Source: Sacculina carcini (taxonomy: Eukaryota > Arthropoda > Thecostraca > Sacculinidae). From it: a DNA stretch of 64,000 bases. The DNA is taken from NCBI GenBank assembly GCA_916048095.2, contig OU696570.1:69501-133500 (forward strand). The letters are read 5' to 3'. Each line of letters begins with the position of its first letter. The first letter of the stretch is position 1. The position numbers and the translations under genes are program-made. Under the pieces are notes generated by a model. That model was given only the letters and a program-made list of their open reading frames with translations. It was not told the origin of the DNA and searched no databases. Shown piece after piece: positions 1 to 55,220 of the stretch.

Positions 1-1083
1 ACTGGGAAAAAATCGCAAAATAAAACAGTAACACAGCAGTAAACACAGCAGTAAGCAAAATATTTCACATCCAAATATTTTCACATACGATAATGAAATG
101 TTTATCTAAACTGTTTCAATATTATTCATGTAAAACACCATTGTAATAGCATTTATATAATGAATAAAAGAATGAATTCAAAGAAAAAACAACGCAATGC
201 ATTAAAAAACTCAAATTAAATTTTCATGTAAAATGAGTATGAAAAACTGAACATACCTGAAACCTTCTTTAATGATTATACCGAGCTTTCATGATTGGGT
301 TATTGAAATAAATGTCAATTTACTAGAGGAAAACACACAAAATCCACCACGTACAAACGTGGTAGCACTTTAATGAATGCACTGCTTTGTGATTGTATCG
401 ATTTCAGGGTGATCAATATATAAATAGAAGTATATTCAATACATCATAACGCATTACCGCGGAAAGAACAATAACAACATGTATTTGATAAAGCGCACAT
501 AACAACAATAGCGCGAATAAAAAGAACAAAAATAGCACAGACAAAAAAAAACAGCTACGCGTTGACGTAATATGAGACAAACACAGAGCCCAATAAATGT
601 TTTACTCATAAGAGTAAAACATACACACAGAGTAAAAACAAGAAATCCGCACACATTTTCAGTACAAAGATAGTCAGGAGGTAGGAGATAGGAAAATTGA
701 TTACAGGACATGAAAAACACGCGAAGGCCAAAACAAATTATTATTATTATTATTAATTACAGGCAAATCCAGTAGCATGGGAAGAGTGCAAGCACTATTA
801 CCACCCTAAGGTGGCCCCATGTACCGGAAGCGCCCAAAAGATTCAGAGAGAAAGAGAGTTCGAAGAGAAAAAAGTCTAGAAAGAGATTTGGAAAGAAAAT
901 AATAAAAAAATAACAATAAATAATAAACCATCATCCGATAACAATCCATAATGTCACTCCGCCCACGCTCCTCAATAAATAATAACAATCAACAATAAAT
1001 ATGTGAATCAGTAAATAACAGCCATCAATAAATAAGAATAAATATTAACAAATAAGTAATAAATAACAATCAAGAACAATACA
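1..1083. other. gene-free AT-rich stretch
   Basis: No host gene is visible. The stretch is AT-rich, with a short (ATT)n run near 737-756 and many AATAAA-like words on both strands. The part next to the LINE may be its 3' untranslated region, because the LINE is read on the minus strand and ends at 1472. Short open frames here look random. Confidence 0.5.
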
Positions 1084-1330
1084 TATGATTCAATAAGAAA
1101 CATCCAACAATAAATATAAATATGATTCAATAAGTAACAACAATACAAATAAATATGATTCAATAAACAATAACACCAATAAATATGATTCAATAAACAA
1201 CAACAACAATAAATACGATTCAATAAACAGCAACAACAATAAATATGATTCAATAAACAACAATAACAATAAATATGACTCAATAAACAGCAACAACAAT
1301 AAATATGATTCAATAAACAACAACAGCCAA
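1084..1330. repeat. 30-bp tandem repeat, about 7 to 8 copies, in the 3' flank of the LINE
   Basis: Repeated units begin with ATGATTCAATAAACAACAAC and continue with AACAATAAAT; the period is about 30 bp with slight length variation in the first copies. On the minus strand the array lies downstream of the LINE stop codon, so it may be part of the LINE's 3' UTR or tail. Apparent open frames through it only reflect the period being a multiple of three. Confidence 0.75.
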
Positions 1331-1471
1331 AAAGTAAAAGTATAATTTAATAAATAACAACAACCAATAATAAATAGTAATAAATAGAGAGTAAAATAGG
1401 AATAAATATAAATAAATAGAAAATAAATAACAATAAATATGAATAAATATACAATTAATAAGACTCAACAG

Positions 1472-4400
1472 TCAATTCCGCTCTTTCAGTAGCATTTCAT
1501 TTACTTTGGCCTTGAATTTGTTCAAATTGTTCTGCGAGAAAGCCTCCTCCTTCAACGTGTTCCAAGTAGACACAGTGGCCGGAAGAAAGCAACGTTGGAA
1601 GTGTTTTGTACGACAACGAATTGGAGCCATGCACTGGGAATGCTGTTTGGATGTAAACCGTGTGCTTCTTGCTGCCACGAAATCATCAGGAATTGACTTG
1701 CTCATCGGATGATGGTCGTTGTGCTTGATCTTGTACAGCATGCACACGCTGCTGACCTTTCGACGATGGCAAAGATCACCAAGAACCAAGTCACCACAGA
1801 GGAACTTGCAAGTTCTAACAACTCTGTTGATGAGATTGAGGTGACAATCCGCAGCAGAAGACCACACGGGGGCGCAGTACTCCAGAATTGGCAAAATGAA
1901 ACAGCGAAAACAATTTTTTGAGATTGTGCTGCTACCGAACATCCGATATGCCTTTCTTATAATTCCCAGTTTCCGCGATGCCGAACAAACTAGCTTCCGA
2001 ATGTGACTCTCAAACGTCAGCTTTGAGTCTACATGTACTCCCAATATTTTGAGCTCATCACACACGTTGAGTTGGGCGTCATTTATGAGGATAGCTCCAT
2101 GTGAAGGCTGAACGGTACGTGACCTAGAAACCAACAAGCATTTAGATTTCGAAGTGTTCAGCATCATATTCCACCTCTCACACCACTTCAGGACGCTGCT
2201 GAGATCGTCGTTGACCGTTTGACGCACCTGTGGTCTGTCCGAAGGAGATGAAATTACAGCCATCAAGGTGATATCATCAGCATATCCATATACAGGGTTG
2301 CGTGTGGTTGTGTACAGGTCAGCGGTGTAAATGTTGAACAAAATAGGACCCAACACACTTCCCTGCGGGACACCGGACACAATTCTCTGCCAGCCACTGT
2401 ATGCTCCATCGATGGCAACACGTTGTACGCGATTGGATAGAAATTGATGCAAAACACTTAGCAAACGGCCGCCGACTCCAATGTTTCTCAGTTTTTGCAA
2501 CAAGCCCTGGTGGCTCACACGGTCAAATGCTGCCGAAAAATCCAACTGCACAATCCAGGCTTCACTGCCTTTGTCTAGCACTTGCTGGAGCTCATGCGTG
2601 ATAGTAAGCAGAGTGTCAGTCGTGCTGAGTTTTTTGCGGTATGCAAATTGGTTTTCCGACAGCAGATTGTTGCTCTCCAGGTACTTGGACAGTCTGGAAG
2701 ATATCAAGTGCTCGAATATTTTGGACAGAATCGGCGTAATTGATATTGGCCGGTAGTTTGCAACATCAGCTGAATTGGTTCCTTTTGGTATGGGCGTGAT
2801 ATTCGCAACCCGCCAACATGATGGAAACGAACCAGTCTTCATCAAGCGCCTGAAAAGAGCACTGAGCTTCGGAGCTAGAGTATCTGCCGTGTTCTTGAAA
2901 AATAGCGGAAACATATTCAGAGGGTCTGTTCCTCCGTGGGCATCTAGGTCTTTCATGAGATTCGCCACTTCTTTTGATCGGAAGGCAATGCCTTTGATTT
3001 TCGGGGCGAGGACAGATGAATCGTCAGACGGAATGGACCCTTGACATTGCTTGGTATTGAAGTAATCCATAAGCAAATCTGCCTTCTCTGTTGGGTTGAT
3101 TTTGAGCTCACCGTTCGCTGAAAATAAAGGAGGGACAGACAGGTCATGTCCAAACACTGACGATTTCAACGTTGACCACCATTTGTGGGCGTCATTGGCA
3201 GATGTTAGCTTTTCAGCAAGTTTCTTTGAGTGACGTGTTTCCGCTTCTGAATACACATGCTCAGCATGCCGTCTGGCCTCAGTGTAGACATTCCATGAAT
3301 CGGCTGAGCGTGATTGGAGCCACTTGTGGTAAGCCTCCTGCTTGGATTCACGTGCGCTGCGACATTCGTTGGTGAACCAGGCTTTGTCATCAGAGCGAAA
3401 ACGTAGTTTTTTAGTAGGCACTCTCCTTGAGATGACATCGGTAATGTATTTGTTCAATGCATCGATGGGGCATTCCTTCTGCTGCAGATTTGAAACTTTA
3501 ATTGATTTCAATTCATCATTCACCTTCACCCAGTCAACATTGTTCTTCATGTGCACGAGCCTTGAAATCGTGTAAGGAGAAACCTTCTGTCTCAATGTCA
3601 ACTTCACGGACAGCGACGAGTGATCTGAACTTCCTATTGGAGCTTCCACGTTTACACTCACGATATCTGAGACGTCTGTCATAACCAAGTCCAAACAGTT
3701 ACCCGCTTGATGTGTGGGACCGGACACCATTTGGGAGCAGCCAGAAATGTTGCAGAAATCATATGCTGCTCTACCATGAGCGTCTGTAGGAGATGTCGAC
3801 AAGAGCCACTCACGGTGATGGGCGTTCATGTCTCCCACAAATACAAATGCTGACTTGGTGTCCTTCTCCTGAATTGTTGACATGGCTGACAAGAGACATT
3901 CGTAGATAGAGTCGTTACTGTCTGGATTTCGGTAGGCTCCAAAGATGTAAAAATTCATCAAGGCGGTGTTGACACGCAGCAGCATAAATTCATGACAAGT
4001 GCAGTCGTGCGCTGTAATTCTCGTTGCTGAAAAGCCTTTGCGTACGTACACTGCCATGCCACGCCGCCTGTTTTTTGAGTCACGTTTGATTAGCAATGGC
4101 TTACTGAACCCTGGCATCAAGAGCTCAGATTGGTCCCGATAATCGGACACAAGCGTTTCGGCACAGATAACGATGTCCTTGGAGCGACTGGCTGCTGTCA
4201 AATCTCTGATGTTCTTATACAAGCCCCTGATGTTGGCGAAAAGTATATTTGAAAATCGTTTTTGTGGTCGAGCAGGACCGGGATTCATTTCAACATCGCC
4301 ACACATCATCAGCAGAAACGACAAATCCACGGTGTGAGAAGGCACACACACAACGCAAAGCAGACATACAAATAAACACATAATGCACGACGCATGCGAA

Positions 4401-4768
4401 CACAAAAACACAACACATAACACATGCATACGAAATTTCACAACAAAAAACAAGCATACAACACACATAATACAAAGCAAACATACACACAAATACACAC
4501 ACAAGAAAAACACTAGAAAACACATGTGAGAACAATTTATTGAGAGCTCATTGTTAAACACATATCGCAAGGCAAAATGTCCATTGGGCGACCACAAAGA
4601 CAGAGTATGAGAGCAACACAGAATTAGTTGGCACCTCAGTGCGAGGAAAGAGCTGGGCGCTGACGGAAAACGGGAAAACCGGCCGTTAGCCGTCGGGGCG
4701 GGGCTACAATTTTCGGCCCGCCACATCAACAAAACAGACATGAGACAGAAAATAATACATATATCCAT
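1472..4768 (-). mobile_element. intact non-LTR retrotransposon ORF (endonuclease + reverse transcriptase) with 2A-like motif
   Basis: One uninterrupted frame of about 1,098 codons from an ATG at 4768 to TGA at 1472-1474. From N to C terminus it shows: a hydrophobic, cysteine-rich leader; a 2A-like motif DVEMNPGP (codons at 4274-4297); an apurinic-type endonuclease with FANIRG, CAETL, GDMNAHH, LDLVMTD and SDHSSL blocks; then reverse transcriptase with NYRPIS, LDFSAAFDRVSH, GVPQGSVLGP and the catalytic YADD box; and a C-terminal region ending KERN. The arrangement fits the CR1/L2/Jockey-like group of LINEs; 2A-like motifs are known from some of these in sea urchins, lancelets and molluscs. No stop codon or frameshift was seen, so the copy is young and could be active. 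The clade assignment is by eye. The true start is uncertain, because in-frame ATGs also occur further in. Confidence 0.9.
4274..4297 (-). other. 2A-like ribosome-skipping motif in the LINE ORF
   Basis: The minus strand encodes DVEMNPGP, an exact match to the D(V/I)ExNPGP consensus of 2A peptides, preceded by LLMMCG. In known 2A peptides the ribosome fails to form the Gly-Pro bond and releases the upstream chain. Here that would separate a hydrophobic leader of about 155 residues from the endonuclease/RT protein. Confidence 0.85.
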
Positions 4769-4779
4769 GAACAACACTT

Positions 4780-5230
4780 ATATTTATAGACAACGTTAAA
4801 TTAAATAATATACAAACTGAACTGAAAAGTGACGAAAAAGAATGTGATGAGAGAATTCAGCAGGAAGATTGCAAAGCAACTATGGCTGTGAACCCTGATT
4901 CTCAATCACATTCAGAAACAAAATATAAAAATTCAAATATATAACCTGAAATAAAAGAAAGATTAATTGACTTAAAAGTCTTAAACAGTCTTAAAAGTAA
5001 ATGAATGAGCTCGCAAGAAGACAATATCCGCCTTTAAAAAGGCAAATATTATCAATGAACAAAACGAGTAATGAAAATCAAAATAACGCTAAATCAGATA
5101 TAATAATAAAACAACTGAAATATAACTCAATGAACACTCAGCGTTAGCAGAAAGCAGGATCTGTCGTCGGTGAGCGTCAGCGAAGCGTAGACAGCCGGGC
5201 GCGAACGAGCGACGGAAAACACGTGCACAC
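4780..5230. other. 5' flank of LINE, no gene seen
   Basis: Upstream of the LINE start (minus strand) the sequence is AT-rich, except for a GC-richer patch near 5155-5220 that could belong to the LINE 5' UTR or promoter. No target-site duplication was identified, so the 5' boundary of the element is not fixed. Confidence 0.35.
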
Positions 5231-5512
5231 TCAGCGAGGGTTAGTCAGAGACTGCAAAATACAAGCAAAAGATGAGTGTGCACAACAGCTAAATTTTGAC
5301 ATAGCGATCCTAAGGTTTAGAGAATAAGTATGTGCGCAGAGATAAAGTGGAAGAAGAGAAGAGGGAGATAGAGGAACATGATATGGAAGTGAGTTATAGA
5401 AACGAGGAGCAAAAAGGGTAAATGATTTTGCAGAACAGGGAGATTCACACAACGCTCTAGGACATTGTAGAAGACGTGAAATACGGGCGGAGGGATTTGA
5501 GAAGAACTGCAA
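5231..5512 (-). mobile_element. possible LINE C-terminal fragment
   Basis: A minus-strand frame contains SFTLFAPRFYNSLPYHV, which resembles the short block near the C terminus of many LINE reverse transcriptase proteins (APRLWNSLP-like). Nothing else diagnostic remains, so this is a weak call; a chance resemblance is possible. Confidence 0.3.
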
Positions 5513-5689
5513 CTATTGCGGATACCTATAATCAAATCAATGATGACACAATTATGGAATATCAGAACGCTGATTGTGGGAAGTTTGAAGCATATCTCGA
5601 CTACTGGTGGACTTCCCAACGGCTACTTGCCAAGATAACATAAAATCTACCTAACTGAAGCAATGTGGTGAGTCACACGTCGAGGAATT

Positions 5690-6860
5690 GTAGCCGACAT
5701 TGTCACAAGCAATCGAATAATCAACAAGCAATCGAATTGGTCGTTGTATGATGATCTGGGGAATGTGGTGTACCACAAGGGTAAATTTTACGACCAATTT
5801 TGTTCATACTGTACATCAATGACTTTTCTCAAGCAGTAAAGCCTTCAAAAACACTCATGTTTGCCGACGCCACTAGCTTGTTATTTACCGGAAAGGATTT
5901 GAAGCAGCTACGTGAAATAAACAATAAAGAGCAATCAGAAGTTTATGGCTAGAAAGTAACAAACTAACATTGAGCGCCAAAAAAGTGGATATATAATTTT
6001 CTCATTACTGAAGAATCCCTCCCATTGGTCGATTAAAATGTGCGTCGAAGAAATATGCAAAGTTGACAAAACGAAATATCTGGGAGAAATCGTAGATAGT
6101 AAATTGAATTGCCGGGAACACATTTCGCCCTTCACATAAAAAATTGGGCAGTTAATTTTTTCCTAAGAGAAGTAAATTATTCGAGTTTATTTTACAGACG
6201 AAACAACAATTTATATCACATTTTAAACCTCATACTGTATTACTACGACACATGGGGAAATATCTGTCCAACTCATATTAAAAAAGTGGAAATTGCACAA
6301 AACAAGTGTTTCGTACTATTGAAAGTTCACATTATCCAGATCACACTGAGCCTAAATAAGAAACTACAAATATTTCATGTATGTATTGTATTTAACAACA
6401 AGCTACCGGTGAATTTACAAGCAAAATTCGAATTGAAAAAGCTATGCCCAACAAAAATTTTTGTCACAGTCACCGACAAATATAAAAGTGTGAATTTCTT
6501 TCACACTGCGGTAAATCAATGGAACGAAATACCTGAAAAAAAATTCAGAAAGTAAATCGGTACACGAAAAATTAATATCTCATCAAATACACAAACATTG
6601 TTTAATTGTCGGTGACAAGCAAAATATTGATAAACTGTGGACATATTATGATAATGTAGCGTTGCACAAATGCAACATCTCGTTGTCTACGTGCTGTAGT
6701 CGCTGTTAATAACCGCTATTTCTCACAGCTTTTTCCACTTGTATTTGTGTGAGGTGTCGTTTGTTAGTAATTTTATTATTATCGTTCAACCTTATACAGG
6801 CTAATAAGCTTTCAAGCTTCCAACAGGCCGGCATTGTCTATGTATGTGTGATATTTCAGT
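5690..6860 (+). mobile_element. decayed LINE reverse transcriptase fragment
   Basis: On the plus strand, remnants of a reverse transcriptase can be followed across stops and frame changes: GVPQG near 5768, ILFILYINDFSQA, then MFADATSL (the catalytic second Asp of FADD is lost), then KTKYLGE and a C-terminal stretch ending HTAVNQWNEIPEKKF near 6545. The open frame 6109-6555 covers only this tail. Downstream sequence to about 6860, including a TTTTATTATTATCG run, may be its 3' UTR. Stops and the altered FADD box show it is dead. It belongs to a different family from the intact LINE to its left. Confidence 0.75.
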
Positions 6861-7299
6861 GAGTTTTTCGTTGGAATACAATATAATGGAACGATCAAGG
6901 AATTCCAATAAATTTCAAGACTTCAAATTAAGTTCATTATTGACTTATTTCATATATAATTGCTACTATTATTAAATTTATGGGAGCATGTGTACCGATG
7001 CATTATTGTATCATCACTGAAGAGCCTATCTCATATAAGCAACGGTTCAAGAGGAATGCCACCACGACAGGCGCACGTGATAAACAAACCAATGTCTATT
7101 ATACTACACATGCAAACTGACAACTCTTCAAAATAGCACACACTTGAAAACCAAAACTTAAATAATATATTACAGATAATGACATTCAAACACAGCATAA
7201 ATACGAATTCAATTATAATGTGAAGGATTTACCAACACAAAAGTTCATACACACAGGAACGCGCACGCACGAAGGAACAAGCATACACACGCACGAAGG

Positions 7300-7330
<31 letters not shown>

Positions 7331-7904
7331 TGATAATTTCCTGAACGCTGCCTTACCAGCGCCATTGGTCGTCATTTGGACCGATAAGGCACAATGTTTC
7401 AATAAGAAAAGTTGCAAAAATGCAGATTGAGAAGTTGCTGAGTGCCATAGAAGCGCACAAAACACCTCATCATAATTGAATGGTGGTTGTGCGGCAGATG
7501 TACGATGAAAAACAAGTTATGAAGACCCAGTTGATATGAAAACAGCCCGATGACCGTTCATTATGCCTCGAAAAAGACTGCATTGAAAACTTCTAGTCTT
7601 TCATCATGAGAATAACACGTATCAACTGGGTCTTGGCTGAATGCATATTACTCGATCAGCACACATTGAAATGAACAACAACACACTATATACAAACACT
7701 GACAAAAACTTACACGTGCTCGCACAAACATTCACGCACACAACTACACCCGCAAACGCGCACACACGCGCACAAAACACACACACACACATGTCTCACA
7801 TTGATATATGATAGTTGAGTGATCAGAGCATCAAGAGCAGTATTACGACAATGGAAACACGTGTATTACGACAATGGAAACACGTGTATTAGCCAACAGT
7901 GGCC
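6861..7904. other. 3' flank of the PKN gene
   Basis: No coding region recognised. It contains a short (CA)n run near 7297-7327 and further CA/CG-rich words at 7685-7795. A 24-bp sequence containing CACGTG is duplicated in tandem at about 7842-7889, just past the PKN stop codon, inside what should be the PKN 3' UTR. AATAAA complements (TTTATT) occur on the plus strand near 6772, but the polyadenylation site was not determined. Confidence 0.45.
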
Positions 7905-51310
<43,406 letters not shown>

Positions 51311-51810
51311 CTCGAAACAGTGCGAATGACGAATAGACCACGAATAATCAGTCACAGGCGCAACAACAATTAAACTATACCACTATTGAAATGAGCATTG
51401 CTAATTCGAAGGATGAAAACAGGTTATACATGCGAAAAATTAAATAACAAAAATAAGATAACTATAGGGCGCTGCAATGCGCGTATTTCACAAAAATAGC
51501 AAAGTTATGCGTCATTACTGTATTTTCGTTCAAATGTTCCAGTATGTTTTTGACCGATTTTTTCTCGAAATAATTCAATGGGAATCAGCATTCGAATCTT
51601 GTTTCACAGAAATTTGTTGTATATTTACAGTACAATACGGACGCTAAATAAACGTATTGTTGAGCTCTTGCGGCGTTATCTGTCGTTTTTCATAGCCTCT
51701 GGTTCCAATATAGATCTCAGTGTGGTATCAGCATTTTGACGATTTTTCTGAAATAAGTGCTGCATTCTCTTAGCTTGTGTTCACGCTGGTGGAGCTTGTG
51801 TTTATTGCAG
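51311..51810. promoter_or_regulatory. candidate bidirectional promoter between PKN and the BTB gene
   Basis: About 500 bp separate the PKN start (minus) from the acceptor of the BTB coding exon (plus). Both 5' ends should lie here or close by. No TATA box or non-coding first exon could be fixed for either gene. An AT-rich stretch is followed by a T-rich tract ahead of the TTTATTGCAG acceptor. Confidence 0.5.
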
Positions 51811-52122
51811 GTGGGACCAATACAAGCTATGTTGCAGCAGTCGGAGAGTGAAGAGCGGCATTTGGCTCTACGCTGGCGCGACTTCCACGCCAGCTTCCAG
51901 GCGTCATTGAGCGATGTGCGTCATGATCGGCTGTACCACGACGTGACACTGTCGTGCGGTGGTCGCGTGCTGCACGCGCACCGACTGGTGTTGGCCGCGT
52001 GCTCGCCGCACATGCGCCAGCTGTTTGAGTCGACGCCGCAGCTGCCGCACACCGTCGTGTGTCTTCCCACCGTCGACCCGGACATCATGCAGACGCTGCT
52101 CGATTTCATCTACACTGGAGAA
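51811..52122 (+). CDS. BTB gene, exon with start codon: BTB domain
   Basis: Acceptor TTTATTGCAG, ATG at 51829, donor GTGAGA after GGA-GAA (phase 0). It encodes MLQQSESEERHLALRWRDFH, then DVTLSCGGRVLHAHRLVLAA, MRQLFES and LLDFIYTGE, the BTB/POZ fold in the form common to arthropod BTB factors (LRWNNFH-like start). BTB domains dimerise and recruit partners such as co-repressors or Cullin-3. A 5' exon upstream is implied by the acceptor; the frame also stays open from 51811 to the ATG. Confidence 0.93.
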
Positions 52123-52224
52123 GTGAGAATCACCGTGCACACGCTCAAACATCCAGTGCATCCAGACATTACGTGCTCATAAAAACGGTCGATTATCACG
52201 TGCCAATATGTGTGTGTTTGTTAG

Positions 52225-52509
52225 GCGCACGTGAGACAGTCGTGGCTCGGTGCTCTGCTGCAGCTGGCCGACACGTTTCGCGTGCGAGGTTTGTGCGGTG
52301 ATGCCCCCCCAGACTCCCCCGAGTCGGTTGCGATTTCTAGCTGCGAGCCGCTCGCCACCGCCTGTGTGCCGGCCGCCAAGCGAGCCCGGGCGCCGTCTGC
52401 TGACGATCAGACTCAGGCGGACAGCGCCACCTCCGCCGACCTGCTCGCTCACTGTCAAACTGCTGACACAACCGAGGTCGTGGTTGAAATCGAGCAGTCG
52501 CAGTGTGAG
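52225..52509 (+). CDS. BTB gene, middle exon: end of BTB and linker
   Basis: Acceptor TTAG at 52221-52224, donor GAG then GTAATT; 95 codons in phase 0. It starts AHVRQSWLGALLQLADTFRV, which completes the BTB helices after FIYTGE. A disordered linker follows, with a basic patch AAKRARA that could act as a nuclear signal. Confidence 0.92.
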
Positions 52510-52954
52510 GTAATTGTCGTCTCGTGTGTGGTCATGCTCGTGCGAGCTCGTGCTGCCACCTGTCTTACAGGTCACGTGCTAGTCGGCTGGTATTGACCGT
52601 GCGAGTAACTTGAGATAATAGTATTATATTGTTTTTCATTGTGAGTTATGTTGTTTTTTTGGTTTTGTTGTTTGACCTCGTATCCGCCTACTCAAGTATC
52701 CGTGTGCTCACACGCCAATCATGTTGTTTGAGATTGTGAACGTACATATGGTCAGCTCCGTTGCAAAGTGCTGACATCTATTATTGACACTAATCTAGTT
52801 GAATCGACTTATCGCGGCAACCAACAATAAGAGGTTCTTCTTCAAATACAGCACGTGAGTACCAAACAAGACTACACAGGAACAGTCTTACTAAGAGATA
52901 TTCATTGTCATTAGCGTGTTGTTTGACTGCGGTTTGTGTGTGTCTGCAACGCAG
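52510..52954 (+). other. BTB gene intron
   Basis: AT/GT-rich, nothing else seen. The open frame on the opposite strand overlapping the next exon is its shadow. Confidence 0.7.
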
Positions 52955-53326
52955 AGTGAAGCGCGCATGTCTGACTTGCTGTCTGCTAATTCTCTGATGG
53001 CCGCCTCGACGTCGCCAGCACGTGCTGTTTGTCACGTGGACGAGCAGGCAGCGCGTGCAGTGGCACGAGCCATCGTCGACGCGTCCGAGACTGCCGCCGT
53101 GTCCGTCAAGCAGGAGCAGTCGGGGTTGCGGCCGGCGCGGCGCGTGCAGGCGACCGCAGCAGGCAGCAGCAAGCGGCGCTCCAGTGTGTGGGACTACTAC
53201 AACTCGCTCGACGGACAGCTCGAGTGCAAGCTGTGCGGCAAATTGTTCCGCGGTTCTGCCGCAGACGCCAACTACAGCTCGAGCAACTACTGGAAACACC
53301 TGCGTCGCATGCACAACATTGGCTGA
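52955..53326 (+). CDS. BTB gene, last exon: BED-like zinc finger
   Basis: Acceptor ACGCAG, 123 codons and TGA at 53324-53326. Near the C terminus it has SSVWDYYNSLDGQLECKLCG, then SSSNYWKHLRRMHNIG: a C-x2-C pair and an H-x4-H pair with the W-x-Y/F start, the pattern of BED DNA-binding fingers. It also has VSVKQEQSG, a SUMO-site-like VKQE. The whole protein is about 316 residues, BTB at the N terminus and one finger at the C terminus, suggesting a nuclear DNA-binding regulator. The gene name is not recognised. Confidence 0.9.
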   Translation, partial: SEARMSDLLSANSLMAASTSPARAVCHVDEQAARAVARAIVDASETAAVSVKQEQSGLRPARRVQATAAGSSKRRSSVWDYYNSLDGQLECKLCGKLFRGSAADANYSSSNYWKHLRRMHNIG

Positions 53327-53361
53327 GTTCACGGCCACAAACCAACCATCTGTGTGCGCTT

Positions 53362-53369
53362 CTAGTGTA

Positions 53370-53407
<38 letters not shown>

Positions 53408-53605
53408 TGTGTGTCTGTGTGTGTGTTTGTATGTGTCTGTGTGTGTGTTTGTATGTGTATGTATGTATGTATGTGTGTGTGTGTATGCGTGTGTGTTTGT
53501 ATGTGTATGTCTGTGTGTGTGTGTGTGTGTGTGTATGTGTGTGTGTTTGTATGTGTATGTATGTATGTATGTGTGTGTGTGTATGTGTGTGTGTTTGTAT
53601 GTGTA

Positions 53606-53677
<72 letters not shown>

Positions 53678-53800
53678 TGTTTGTATGTGTGCGCTTCTAG
53701 TGTATGTCTGTGTGTGTGTGTTTGTATGTGTATGTCTGTGTGTTTGTATGTGTGTGTGTCTGTGTCTGTATGTGTGTGTGTGTGTGCGTTTGTATATGGG
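53362..53800. repeat. compound GT-rich repeat (GTGT, GTAT, GTCT, GTTT)
   Basis: About 440 bp. The higher-order block containing GTATGTGTATGTATGTATGT is repeated, and GCGCTTCTAGTGTATGTCTG occurs twice (near 53359 and 53691), showing an internal duplication of the unit's start. It begins 35 bp after the BTB stop codon. Confidence 0.9.
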
Positions 53801-54832
53801 ACCGCATGCTCGCGTGTTATGTTGTGTCGTTTATTTAATGACCATCATTTGCGTGTGGTTGTGGGCAGTTTGTTGCAGCCCGCCTCCCCACTTCTCCCAC
53901 TCAAAGCTCTAGGGTTATTCAACACGACTGCACACGCGACACAATTTGCAGTTTGCTGCCGAATTCAGGCTGGCGCGCACGCATAATCACATAAATATTT
54001 GTATACGTCAACGTGGCCGCATCGTCTGTGGTATTGTGTTCTTGTGTTGTCCGTATGCATGTGTCTGTCTAGTGTGTGTGTATGTGTGTGCGTGTGTGTA
54101 TGCATGATTGTGGCGGTTTCGAGCAAACATTGTGAATGTATGTCGTTTTCTAGCTCGTTTTGTATTGCTATCATTTCATCTGGCGTTTTGTCTCAATATA
54201 GACTGTCATTTTCATGATTATTTGTTATATTTAGTTCCACTATCAGGTTCTCAGGTTTGTCTGAGCAACGATTGAATTAATCATTATTGGTTCATTTGCT
54301 CAAACAAGTATTTGTTCCTCAAGTAATTACATTTTTGTATGTGCTCCGGGAGCGCTTGTTGAGCCTGTATAAGCATAGCGTATCAATGTTAATTGTTGTG
54401 TTTCACACTGATTCTACACCCCGTGTCACTGCGGCAGAATTATCTGTCCTGCAAGCGATTCAAGTGCTCGCTTCTGTCTATTTTGCCTGCAAGAATTGCC
54501 TAGCTTGGTGCGACCAGACACATACACATACACACACAGTTGCGCCCACTCATGAACCGCGGATGTACTAGATGCAAGGACGAGGTAACGTGGATCCGTG
54601 TTAGGTTTTCTCGGCACATTTAACTACTGCTTTCTTGAGGGAGAAAGCATTTCATATTGATCCGACGAATTTTCCCCCGAGCTTTCCCATTTACGTGTCA
54701 GGGCTGTATGGGCTGTAAGTTCAGTTGTATGTGCGTATGCTGTGAACATGCACAAACCGCGGGCTGGGATTGTTATCCACAGGCCTGACAAACGTTTGTA
54801 CATATATCTCCTTCCAGAAACACGACGTCACA

Positions 54833-54970
54833 AACACACACACACACACATACACACACGCAAACACATACACTCACTCACACACACACACACACTCTCA
54901 CACACAGACACACACACACTCTCACACACATACACACACGCAAACACACATACACATACACATACACATT
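54833..54970. repeat. CA-rich compound repeat
   Basis: (CA)n with ACTCTC, ACGCAA and ATACAC interruptions. Confidence 0.9.
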
Positions 54971-55220
54971 AGCGTGGCTGTCATTCGCGGCAACGTTTCC
55001 ACAATAAACTTTATATATGTACATGCTTGTAAATACACACGTATTCTCAATGTGTCACACACACACAGAAACACATATAAGGAGAACGAGCATTTTTCGC
55101 TGGAGTTTTTGAGGGCAAACAATGGATCCCAATGTCAAGCGGCAGTGAACCAGCGAGATTGCGCAACAATGGTGATGTGAGTGTTGTAAACGCAGCGTGA
55201 CTGTAGTGCAGCGATTCTGA

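Larger units (their letters stand above)
53327..55220. other. convergent 3' region of the BTB gene and the dpr-like gene
   Basis: No coding exon. A GT-rich compound repeat covers 53362-53800 and a CA-rich one 54833-54970. The two transcripts run toward each other here; AATAAA at 55003 (plus) and TTTATT at 53830 (AATAAA on minus) are possible signals and would make the 3' UTRs overlap. Confidence 0.5.

Noticed and set aside
6109-6555. Possible intact 148-codon gene
   Set aside because: It continues a reverse transcriptase relic whose upstream part has stops and a broken FADD box, so it is the tail of a dead LINE.
52790-53338. 182-codon frame opposite the last BTB exon
   Set aside because: A shadow of the GC-rich coding exon; its own sequence resembles nothing and the sense strand has clear domain and splice evidence.
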